Of a stretch of DNA of 5,801 nucleotides, positions 1 to 5,571 are shown piece by piece. The stretch is from Acidobacteriota bacterium (GTDB lineage Bacteria; Acidobacteriota; Thermoanaerobaculia; Thermoanaerobaculales; Thermoanaerobaculaceae): contig JAJXUY010000123.1 of NCBI GenBank assembly GCA_021782525.1, positions 1 through 5,801 of the forward strand. Reading direction: 5' to 3'. The notes below the pieces were generated by a model. That model saw only the letters and a program-made list of their open reading frames with translations, made no database searches and had not been told where the DNA came from. Within the stretch, counting starts at the first letter, position 1; the number at the start of each line of letters is the position of its first letter. A program made the position numbers and the translations under genes.

Positions 1-970
1 GGTGCGGCGGCTGCTGCGCGCCGGCGTCGAGTGCGTGGTCTACGACGTGGCGCCGGGCGCCGCGGCGGCGCTGGCGCCGGAGGGTGCCGTGGCGGCGGCG
101 TCGCTCGCCGAGCTGGCGGCCAAGCTGCAGCCGCCGCGCGCCGTCTGGATGATGGTCCCCGCCGCGGTCGTCGACGCGACGATCGCCGGGCTCGCGCCGC
201 TGCTGGCCGCCGGGGACACCGTCATCGACGGCGGCAACTCCTACTACGTCGACGACATCCGCCGGGCGAAGGAACTCGCGCCGAAGGGGATCCACTACCT
301 CGACGTCGGCACCAGCGGCGGGGTGTGGGGGCTCGAGCGCGGCTACTGCCTGATGATCGGCGGCGAGCCCGAGGCGGTGCGCCGGCTCGAGCCGGTGTTT
401 ACGGCGCTGGCGCCGGGCGCGGGCACCGCGGCGCCCACGCCGGGGCGCCCGCCGGGGAAGGGGACCGCGGAGCGGGGGTTCCTGCACTGCGGCCCGGCCG
501 GCGGCGGGCACTTCGTCAAGATGGTCCACAACGGCATCGAGTATGGCCTCATGGCCGCCTACGCCGAGGGGTTGAACATCCTGCGCGGCGCCGCGGTCGG
601 CCTGCGGGCGCAGGCGGCGGACGCGGAGACCACGCCGCTGCGCGACCCCGAGCGCTACCGCTACGAGTTCGACCTCGGCGAGGTCGCGGAGGTGTGGCGG
701 CGGGGGAGCGTGATCGCCTCCTGGCTGCTCGACCTTACTGCCGGCGCGCTCGCCGGCGACTCGGAGCTCGGCTCGTTCTCCGGCCGCGTCTCCGACTCCG
801 GCGAGGGACGCTGGACGGTGCTGGCCTCGGTCGAGGAGGGCGTCCCCGCCCCGGTGCTCACGGCGGCGCTGCACGAGCGCTTCTCCTCGCGCGGCAACGC
901 CGACTACGCCGATCGGGTCCTCTCGGCGATGCGCTTCGCGTTCGGCGGCCACGAGGAGAAGGCGCGGTGA
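1..970 (+). CDS. gnd: 6-phosphogluconate dehydrogenase (decarboxylating), short type, 5'-truncated by the window edge
   Basis: Oxidises and decarboxylates 6-phosphogluconate to ribulose 5-phosphate, the second dehydrogenase step of the cytosolic oxidative pentose phosphate pathway. The frame is open to the left edge; the GTG at position 2 is an internal valine, because the family's N-terminal Rossmann glycine motif lies before the window. Visible from position 2 (residue 1): the second beta strand ending in VVYD (Asp15), the substrate-loop motif [19 protein letters not shown] (from about residue 103), then [14 protein letters not shown], where Lys173 and Glu180 have the 7-residue spacing of the catalytic Lys/Glu pair of characterised enzymes. 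The all-helical C-terminal domain is short, with 322 residues seen, as in the roughly 300-330 residue class rather than the 470-residue class. Its TGA stop overlaps the GTG start of zwf. The Asp at the end of strand 2 hints at NAD preference. The family is certain; the cofactor is inference. Confidence 0.95.
   Translation, partial: VRRLLRAGVECVVYDVAPGAAAALAPEGAVAAASLAELAAKLQPPRAVWMMVPAAVVDATIAGLAPLLAAGDTVIDGGNSYYVDDIRRAKELAPKGIHYLDVGTSGGVWGLERGYCLMIGGEPEAVRRLEPVFTALAPGAGTAAPTPGRPPGKGTAERGFLHCGPAGGGHFVKMVHNGIEYGLMAAYAEGLNILRGAAVGLRAQAADAETTPLRDPERYRYEFDLGEVAEVWRRGSVIASWLLDLTAGALAGDSELGSFSGRVSDSGEGRWTVLASVEEGVPAPVLTAALHERFSSRGNADYADRVLSAMRFAFGGHEEKAR
954..958 (+). promoter_or_regulatory. Shine-Dalgarno site that fixes the zwf start
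   Basis: AGGAG lies inside the last codons of gnd, eight bases before the GTG at 967. It supports that GTG over the second in-frame GTG at 976 and over the long upstream open frame. Confidence 0.7.
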
Positions 971-2346
971 GCGGCGTGCCGGCCGACGCGCTGGTTTTCT
1001 ACGGGGCCAGCGGTGACCTCGCCTTCAAGAAGATCTTCCCGGCGCTGCAGAGCATGATCCGCCGCGGTGTTCTGCGTGTGCCGGTGATCGGCGTCGCCAA
1101 GTCGGGGTGGGGGCTTGCCGAGCTGAAGGCGCGAGCGCGGGCGAGCGTCGAGGCGCACGGCGGTGGCGTGGACGCGGACGCGTTCCCGCGGCTTCTGGCC
1201 CTGCTTCGCTACGTGGACGGCGATTACGCCGACGCGGCGACGTTCGCGGCGCTCAAGCGCGAGCTCGCCGGCGCGCGGCTGCCCGTGCACTACATGGCGA
1301 TCCCGCAGGGGCTGTTCGGGCTGGTCGGCGGCCAGCTCGTCCGCGCGGGCCTGGCGGGCGGGGCGCGGCTAGTTGTGGAGAAGCCGTTCGGCAACGACCT
1401 AACCTCGGCGCGCGCGCTCAACGCGACGCTGCACGAGCACTTCGCCGAGGCCAACGTCTTCCGCATCGACCACTACCTCGGCAAGGAGACGGTCGAGAAC
1501 CTCGTCTTCTTCCGCTTCGCGAACACCTTCCTCGAGCCGATCTGGAACCGCCACTACGTGGAGAGCGTCCAGATCACGATGGCCGAGGCGTTCGGGGTGG
1601 AAGGCCGGGGAGCGTTCTACGACCGCGCCGGGGCGGTCCGCGACGTGGTCCAGAACCACCTCCTCCAGGTCGTCTCCAACATCGCCATGGAGCCGCCGCC
1701 GCGCAGCCGCGACACGGAGACGATCCGCGAGGAGAAGGTCAAGGTGCTCAAGGGAATCCCGCCGCTGTCGCCGCGCCACGTGGTGCGCGGGCAGTTCCGC
1801 GGCTACCGCGACGAGCCGGGGGTGGCGCCGCGGTCCGACGTCGAGACGTTCGTGGCGCTGCAGCTCCAGGTCAACAACTGGCGCTGGCAGGGGGTGCCGT
1901 TCCTCATCCGTGCCGGCAAGTGCCTGCCGGTCACCCGCACCGAGGTCGTGGTGCGGCTGCGCCGGCCGCCGGCGATCGTCGAGGTGCCGGAGCTCAGGGC
2001 CAACCACGTCCGCTTCCGGTTGAGCCCGGACTTCGTCATCGCGCTCGGCGCCGCGATCAAGGAGCCGGAGGGCAGCACCGGACGGCGCCCCGGGGCCCAG
2101 TGCGTCGAGCTCGAGGTGACCCGCGGGCTCGCCGGCGGGCTCGGTCCGTACGAGGAGCTGCTCGGCGACGCGATGGCCGGCGACTCGTTCCGCTTCGCGC
2201 GCGAGGACTGGGTGGAGGAGGCGTGGCGGATCGTCGACCCGGTGATCAAGGCGGGTACGCCGGTGCTGGAGTACGAGCCGGGGAGCTGGGGCCCGAAGGA
2301 AGCCGACGCGCTCGTGCCCGGCGGCTGGCACGTGGCGGCCGAGTGA
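967..2346 (+). CDS. zwf: Glucose-6-phosphate 1-dehydrogenase
   Basis: Oxidises glucose 6-phosphate to 6-phosphogluconolactone, the entry step of the oxidative pentose phosphate (and Entner-Doudoroff) route, in the cytosol. The product is 459 residues, slightly below the usual 480-510. Visible motifs: the N-terminal nucleotide loop [10 protein letters not shown] (13-22), VEKPFG with the conserved KP lysine (about 138-143), the signature RIDHYLGKE (166-174) with His169, and [15 protein letters not shown] with His231. The two histidines are 62 residues apart, the spacing of His178/His240 in the Leuconostoc enzyme. The start chosen is GTG at 967 in a GTGA overlap with the gnd stop, with AGGAG at 954-958 eight bases upstream; a much longer open frame upstream is only a shadow of gnd. 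The cofactor loop reads VIGVAKSG, with Lys where many NADP enzymes have Arg. The overlap indicates co-translation with gnd. Confidence 0.96.
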   Translation: MSGVPADALVFYGASGDLAFKKIFPALQSMIRRGVLRVPVIGVAKSGWGLAELKARARASVEAHGGGVDADAFPRLLALLRYVDGDYADAATFAALKRELAGARLPVHYMAIPQGLFGLVGGQLVRAGLAGGARLVVEKPFGNDLTSARALNATLHEHFAEANVFRIDHYLGKETVENLVFFRFANTFLEPIWNRHYVESVQITMAEAFGVEGRGAFYDRAGAVRDVVQNHLLQVVSNIAMEPPPRSRDTETIREEKVKVLKGIPPLSPRHVVRGQFRGYRDEPGVAPRSDVETFVALQLQVNNWRWQGVPFLIRAGKCLPVTRTEVVVRLRRPPAIVEVPELRANHVRFRLSPDFVIALGAAIKEPEGSTGRRPGAQCVELEVTRGLAGGLGPYEELLGDAMAGDSFRFAREDWVEEAWRIVDPVIKAGTPVLEYEPGSWGPKEADALVPGGWHVAAE

Positions 2347-2351
2347 GCGGG

Positions 2352-2927
2352 ATGGGCGAGATCTGGCTCATCCGCCACGGCGAGACGGCGTGGAGCCTGT
2401 CCGGGCAGCACACCGGCCGCACCGACGTCCCGCTCACCCCGGAAGGCGTGCGCCAGGCGGAGGCGCTCGGCGACCGCCTCGCCGGGAAGCGGTTCGCGCT
2501 GGTGCTGACCAGCCCCCGCGCCCGCGCCCGCGAGACCTGCCGCCTCGCCGGCCTCGCCGGCGCGGCACAGGTCGATGACGACCTCGCCGAGTGGGACTAC
2601 GGCGACCTCGAAGGGCGCACGAGCGCCGAGATCCGCGGCGAGTTTCCCGGCTGGACGATCTGGTCCGGCCCGGTTCCCGGCGGCGAGACGGCGGCGCAGG
2701 TGGGCGCACGCGCGGACCGCGTGCTGGCTCGGGCGCGGGAGGTCGCCGGCAACGTCGCGCTGTTCGCGCACGGCCACCTGCTGCGCGTCGCGGCCGCCCG
2801 CTGGCTCGGCCTGCCGCCGGCGGAGGGGCGGCTGTTCGCCCTCGACACCGCCTCGATCTCGGTGTTGGGGCTCGAGCAGGGCCTGCCCGTGATCCGGAGC
2901 TGGAACGTCCGCTGCGGCGGCGAGTGA
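2352..2927 (+). CDS. Histidine phosphatase family protein, candidate sedoheptulose-bisphosphatase-like sugar phosphatase
   Basis: A 191-residue member of the histidine phosphatase (phosphoglycerate mutase-like) superfamily, probably removing phosphate from a sugar phosphate in the cytosol. The catalytic core is complete: RHGET (8-12) with nucleophile His9, the second arginine in TSPRAR (Arg56), the acid in LAEWDYGDLEG (Glu80), and FAHGH with His140. After the RHG motif the chain reads WSLSGQHTGRTDVPLT, and later has an IWSG...GGET segment. From memory these match yeast Shb17 (sedoheptulose-1,7-bisphosphatase) better than GpmB/CobC-type enzymes, which usually have WN and QG at these places. 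Position behind gnd and zwf fits a pentose-phosphate substrate. The ATG at 2352 is chosen because the protein then begins just before the RHG strand as usual; a GTG at 2343, overlapping the zwf stop, would add three residues. Neither start has a strong Shine-Dalgarno. Family certain, substrate inferred; a general phosphatase or a mutase remains possible. Confidence 0.9.
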   Translation: MGEIWLIRHGETAWSLSGQHTGRTDVPLTPEGVRQAEALGDRLAGKRFALVLTSPRARARETCRLAGLAGAAQVDDDLAEWDYGDLEGRTSAEIRGEFPGWTIWSGPVPGGETAAQVGARADRVLARAREVAGNVALFAHGHLLRVAAARWLGLPPAEGRLFALDTASISVLGLEQGLPVIRSWNVRCGGE

Positions 2928-2936
2928 GGAGCCGGC

Positions 2937-3031
2937 AAGAGGGGAAAGGGAAGAGGGCAAAGGAAATACAAGACAAGAGACGCAACGGTCGTGTCGTGGT
3001 CTTCCCTTTGCCCTTTCCCCTCTTCCTTTTT
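2937..3031 (+). terminator. Purine/pyrimidine inverted repeat with trailing T-tract, possible terminator of the gnd-zwf-phosphatase operon
   Basis: The arm at 2937-2950 is an exact 14-base inverted match to 3011-3024. After a 7-base bulge (2951-2957), 2958-2963 pairs with 3005-3010, giving about 20 base pairs around a loop of about 41 bases. The left arm is almost pure purine and the right almost pure pyrimidine. The right arm is followed at once by CC and five Ts (3027-3031), as expected of a factor-independent terminator, and it sits ten bases after the phosphatase stop. The arms consist of variants of short GGGAAAGGG/GGGCAAAGG units, so this could instead be a copy of a dispersed intergenic repeat. 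The composition differs sharply from the flanking genes. Confidence 0.45.
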
Positions 3032-3034
3032 CCC

Positions 3035-3048
3035 GCCCCTCGCGGGGC
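3035..3048 (+). other. Small GC hairpin between terminator-like repeat and promoter
   Basis: GCCCC (3035-3039) and GGGGC (3044-3048) form a 5-base-pair stem closed by a TCGC loop, just before the promoter-like block. No T-run follows on either strand, so it does not look like a terminator by itself. It may be part of the same repeat unit or incidental in GC-rich DNA. Confidence 0.3.
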
Positions 3049-3062
3049 CGCGCTGTCAAACC

Positions 3063-3098
3063 GTGACAAGGTGGCGGGGACGAGGCGTCTCTCCTAGC
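3063..3098 (+). promoter_or_regulatory. Putative ECF-type promoter of the sigma factor operon
   Basis: GTGACAA (3063-3069) and CGTCT (3086-3090) are separated by 16 bases. Many ECF sigma factors use a CGTC-type -10 element with this spacing and a -35 element rich in TGTCA/TGACA-like sequence, so this is the expected form of an autoregulated promoter. The -10 element ends 8 bases before the ATG at 3099, placing the predicted transcript start at or within a few bases of that ATG. The -35 block also forms an inverted repeat with TGTCA at 3054-3058. The elements were assigned by eye only. Confidence 0.5.
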
Positions 3099-3704
3099 AT
3101 GGACGCTGTGGCCCCCCCGATGACCGAGGCAGTACCCGAGGCGCTCGTCCGGTCCGGTACCGGTGCCTGGGACGACGCGGCGCGCTGGGTCGAGATCTTC
3201 GCCGAGCTGGCGGCGGGGCGCGTCGAGCGCCTGGCCGACCTCTACGACCTCTCGAGCCGGCGGCTGTACGGGCTGGCGCTGTGGCGGACCGGCCGTCACG
3301 ACCTCGCTGCCGACGTGGTGCAGGATGTGTTCGTCCGCGTCGCCGAGCAGGGGGCGCGGCTCGCCCGCGTGCGTGACCCGCGCTGGTGGCTGCTCTCGGT
3401 CGCCCACCGGCTCGCGATCGACGCCGTCCGGCAAGCGGCGCGCCGGGAGGCGGAGCCGGTTGAGGACCACGCGGAGCTCGCGGCGGACCCGGTGGACCAC
3501 GGCCGTGCGCTCGACGCGCGGCGCGTCTGGGATTTGGCGGCGCGGCTCTCCGCCAAGCAGCGCGAGGTGGTCTATCTCCATCACGCGGCTGGGATGAGCC
3601 ACGCCGAGATCGGGCGCTGCCTCGGGATCCCGGCGTTCACCGCGGCCAGCCGCTACCGGCTCGCGCTGGCGGCGCTGCGCAGCATGTTGGGGAGGACGAT
3701 ATGA
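3099..3704 (+). CDS. ECF-type RNA polymerase sigma-70 family sigma factor
   Basis: A 201-residue alternative sigma factor that would direct RNA polymerase to a specific regulon. Sigma region 2 spans about 43-117, with the core-binding and -10 recognition stretch DLAADVVQDVFVRVAEQ (68-84) and RWWLLSVAHRLAIDAVRQ (95-112). A short acidic linker follows, then sigma region 4 (about 145-198) with LSAKQREVVYLHH (150-162), the helix-turn-helix MSHAEIGRCLGIP (166-178) and the recognition helix TAASRYRLALAALR (181-194). There is no C-terminal extension beyond region 4. The ATG at 3099 is preferred because it lies just downstream of the promoter-like elements; ATG at 3120 (residue 8) is possible and would lose nothing conserved. 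Neither has a usable Shine-Dalgarno, which suggests a leaderless message. The stop overlaps the next start (ATGA). Its regulon is unknown. Function as sigma factor is clear; the exact ECF group is not assigned. Confidence 0.9.
   Translation: MDAVAPPMTEAVPEALVRSGTGAWDDAARWVEIFAELAAGRVERLADLYDLSSRRLYGLALWRTGRHDLAADVVQDVFVRVAEQGARLARVRDPRWWLLSVAHRLAIDAVRQAARREAEPVEDHAELAADPVDHGRALDARRVWDLAARLSAKQREVVYLHHAAGMSHAEIGRCLGIPAFTAASRYRLALAALRSMLGRTI
3691..3695 (+). promoter_or_regulatory. Shine-Dalgarno site for the putative anti-sigma gene
   Basis: GGAGG lies five bases before the ATG at 3701, inside the last codons of the sigma gene. It supports the overlapping ATGA start and translational coupling. 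Confidence 0.65.
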
Positions 3705-4123
3705 GCGGGCACGACGACGAGTTGGCGCGGCTGCTCGCCGCGGTCGCGGAGGAGCAGCCACCGCGCGCGCTGCGCGAGCGCGCGCTCGCGGCCGCGAGCG
3801 ACGCCCGGCCGGAGGTGGAGGAGGCCGACCCGTGGCGACGGCTCTGGGAGAGCCGCCCGCTGCGGCTCGCGTGGGCGATTGCGGTCGCGCTCCTCCTGGC
3901 CGCCAATGTCGTCAGTCGGACCGGTTCACCGCCTCACCCACGAACGGCCGCACCCGTCGCTGCGGCGAAAGAGCACCAAGACAGCCGCGAGCTTCAGGCC
4001 ATCGTCGCGCTGCCCCGAATCAGGTTGGGAGGCTCCGGCATCGACACCCCCGAGGGGCAAGCCGGCGGGCCGCACGTCCCCGCACCCAAGGCCCCGCACC
4101 ACGACACGGAGGACAAGTCATGA
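3701..4123 (+). CDS. Putative anti-sigma factor, single-pass membrane protein
   Basis: A 140-residue protein likely to hold the upstream sigma factor inactive at the inner membrane. The N-terminal 50 residues are predicted cytosolic, charged and helical, with PPRALRERALAAA (20-32), a pattern like the proline-plus-LRxRxLAAA stretch seen in many short membrane anti-sigma proteins. One hydrophobic segment follows (about 54-71, LRLAWAIAVALLLAANVV). The remaining 70 residues would be extracytoplasmic and are rich in Pro, Gly, His and charged residues, with no recognisable domain. The HxxxCxxC zinc motif of classical ZAS anti-sigma factors is absent, and there is no cysteine at all. The gene overlaps the sigma stop (ATGA) and the next start (ATGA). 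The assignment rests on gene order and topology more than on sequence; an unrelated small membrane protein is the alternative. Confidence 0.6.
   Translation: MSGHDDELARLLAAVAEEQPPRALRERALAAASDARPEVEEADPWRRLWESRPLRLAWAIAVALLLAANVVSRTGSPPHPRTAAPVAAAKEHQDSRELQAIVALPRIRLGGSGIDTPEGQAGGPHVPAPKAPHHDTEDKS
4108..4112 (+). promoter_or_regulatory. Shine-Dalgarno site for the CxxC membrane protein gene
   Basis: GGAGG is seven bases before the ATG at 4120, inside the end of the preceding gene. It fixes the start that overlaps the upstream stop. Confidence 0.65.
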
Positions 4124-5256
4124 GCTCTTCTCAGAGCAGTCGATCGGTTCGTCTCACCATCGTCGCCGCCGCCGGCCTCGTCGTCGTCCTGACGGGAGCG
4201 CTCGCCGCGAGGCTTCTGAGCCACCACGACGCGGCTGCCTACGCGCTGGAGACGCCTCCATCGGCGGCCGTCCCGGCACCATACCCCTGCAACCTCAGCA
4301 AGCTGGAGATGCCATGCTGGGGATGCCTCTGGGCCCAGTCCTGGCCGCTCCGCTACCGGACGGACCTCGACATGCTCGCCCCGCTCGGCACCGGCACCGC
4401 CAACGCGGCGACGTGGTTCGCCGCATTCGCAAAACCCAACGGTCCGCGCTACGCGGAGGCCGCGGCCGCCATGGCGCGTCGCGTCGCGCACGGGCCGCTG
4501 CCGATCGCGCCACAGGGGTTTGACGTGCTGCCGCCCAACGACCCGCTGCTCGCGGAGGCCGCCCCGTGGTGCGACCAGGCCACGATGCGCTTCTACCCCG
4601 ACGTCTTTCCCGTGCGGGGCGCCGACACGCAGCTTCCCAACAACCTGCTCACGCTCAACCTGGCGCGCTCGTGGATCGCGCGCGGGCACGACGCCGCGAG
4701 CTTCGACGATGCGATGGCGGATTTCCGGCGCGTCATCCGCCTCGGGCGCCTCCTACGACAAGACGACGTGGTCGTTATCGACGATTTCCTGGGTTCGGTG
4801 TACATCCGGTGGGGCGCCGAGGAGATCTACGACCGTGCCCGCAAGGAGGGGAACACCGACCTGGCGCTGCTCGCCGCAGTCGTCGCGGGCGAAGGGGCGC
4901 CGCAGCGCTACCTCACGGCCGCTCGCATGACGTCGATCGAGATCGCACCGTACCTGCGCGAGATCAGCGCCGGTTCGTACGAGCTCCAGTTGCCGGCGGA
5001 GCACTACAAGGCAATCACCGAGATGGCGATGTCGTCGCCGGACCGTCGCTTCCGCGCCGAGGCGATCCTGAGACTCCGGTTCGTCGCAGCGCTCGGCGCC
5101 GGGCCGATGCGGGCCGACGCCCACGCGTTGCTCGAGAAGCTGGCGTCAGGTCCGGACCCGATCGTGGCCGCCGACGCGCGCTGGAGCCTCGCCACGCCTG
5201 TGAGCGAGGAGGAGTTGAAGGGTCTGCTCGGCGAGAGCCAGTACCAGTATCAGTGA
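4120..5256 (+). CDS. Unrecognised membrane-anchored extracytoplasmic protein with CxxC motif and HEAT-like C-terminus
   Basis: I do not recognise this 378-residue family. After a short basic N-terminus (SSRSVR) there is one hydrophobic segment (about 12-32) ending in AARLL, without an obvious cleavage or lipobox site, so it probably anchors the protein with the rest outside the cytoplasm. A proline-rich spacer leads to a cysteine cluster: Cys57, then Cys66-Trp-Gly-Cys69, with a fourth, Cys151, in APWCDQ. No histidine follows the CxxC, so heme attachment is not indicated; disulfide or metal binding is more likely. The rest reads as alpha-helical, including a stretch of paired helices at about 190-290, and the last 80 residues (RRFRAEAILRLRF onward, then ADARWSLATP) look like HEAT or armadillo-type repeats. 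A QYQYQ tail ends the protein. It is the third gene of the sigma/anti-sigma unit (ATGA overlap), so a sensing or target role is plausible, but this is inference. Confidence 0.75.
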   Translation: MSSSQSSRSVRLTIVAAAGLVVVLTGALAARLLSHHDAAAYALETPPSAAVPAPYPCNLSKLEMPCWGCLWAQSWPLRYRTDLDMLAPLGTGTANAATWFAAFAKPNGPRYAEAAAAMARRVAHGPLPIAPQGFDVLPPNDPLLAEAAPWCDQATMRFYPDVFPVRGADTQLPNNLLTLNLARSWIARGHDAASFDDAMADFRRVIRLGRLLRQDDVVVIDDFLGSVYIRWGAEEIYDRARKEGNTDLALLAAVVAGEGAPQRYLTAARMTSIEIAPYLREISAGSYELQLPAEHYKAITEMAMSSPDRRFRAEAILRLRFVAALGAGPMRADAHALLEKLASGPDPIVAADARWSLATPVSEEELKGLLGESQYQYQ

Positions 5257-5274
5257 CCCGACTGTGGCCGGGTC
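5255..5274. terminator. Hairpin between convergent genes, possible bidirectional terminator
   Basis: GACCCG (5255-5260) and CGGGTC (5269-5274) form a perfect 6-base-pair stem with an 8-base loop. It begins inside the stop codon of the CxxC protein gene and lies 17 bases from the end of the opposing gene. There is no T-tract on either strand, so it would be a weak or factor-assisted terminator. It is the only structure seen in the 34-base gap. Confidence 0.35.
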
Positions 5275-5290
5275 CAAGCGGCGGGCGGCG

Positions 5291-5566
5291 TCAGTTCCGG
5301 TCCGGCCCGCGGTGCTTCCCGAGGTGTGTCTCGATGTCGTCGCCGGCCTTGGCCTCGTCGCTCCAGTCCTTCTTCGTGTACTCGAGCTCCTCGACGGCCT
5401 GGCGCTGCTCCGGGGTCTGGAAGAGCGCCATCGCCGCCAGCCCGGCCTGTCGGGAGGCCGTCGGCAGTGGGTGCTTGTTGAGGACGTGGCGCTTGAGGAA
5501 GAGGCCGAGCCCGAAGAAGATGAGGAGCACCAACGCGACGTAGACGGCGGCGAGGACGCTGCTCAT
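5291..5566 (-). CDS. Small single-pass membrane protein of unknown function
   Basis: A 91-residue protein from ATG 5566. A hydrophobic segment at about 4-25 (VLAAVYVALVLLIFFGLGLF) is followed by a basic patch LKRHVLNKH, which predicts an N-out, C-in orientation. The cytosolic tail is helical and charged (TPEQRQAVEELEYTKKDW), ending in a polar HLGKHRGPDRN. I recognise no family. The start is chosen because GGTGA (5572-5576 read on this strand), complementary to the 16S 3' end, lies five bases upstream. The in-frame GTG at 5573-5575, overlapping the arnD-like stop as GTGA, would add three residues and lacks a ribosome binding site. It is probably co-transcribed with the arnD-like gene, which hints at envelope function but does not prove it. 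Codon use matches the neighbours. Confidence 0.75.
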   Translation of the reverse strand: MSSVLAAVYVALVLLIFFGLGLFLKRHVLNKHPLPTASRQAGLAAMALFQTPEQRQAVEELEYTKKDWSDEAKAGDDIETHLGKHRGPDRN

Positions 5567-5571
5567 CGCCG

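Noticed and set aside
31..966. Upstream extension of the zwf frame through gnd
   Set aside because: The translation is Arg/Gly/Ala-rich noise out of frame with gnd. zwf homology begins just after GTG 967, which has its own ribosome site.
1399..2331. 310-codon open frame on the - strand within zwf
   Set aside because: It lies wholly antisense to an enzyme with complete active-site motifs. Its His/Asp/Leu/Arg-rich composition is the usual complement-frame shadow.
3041..3052. CGCGG/CCGCG inverted repeat
   Set aside because: The loop would be only two bases, and it competes with the better 5-base-pair hairpin at 3035-3048.
1803..3761. Very long open frame of 652 codons on the - strand
   Set aside because: It runs antisense to zwf, the phosphatase and the sigma gene, has a low-complexity Arg/Pro/Ala-rich translation, and shows no motif. 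Long antisense frames are expected from high-GC codon bias.
4315..4330. CxxC read as a possible c-type heme site
   Set aside because: Leucine, not histidine, follows the second cysteine (CWGCL), so the heme attachment motif CxxCH is not met.
4566..5543. 325-codon + strand frame overlapping the CxxC protein and the opposing small gene
   Set aside because: Arg/Gly-rich shadow frame with no start context; it conflicts with two better supported genes.
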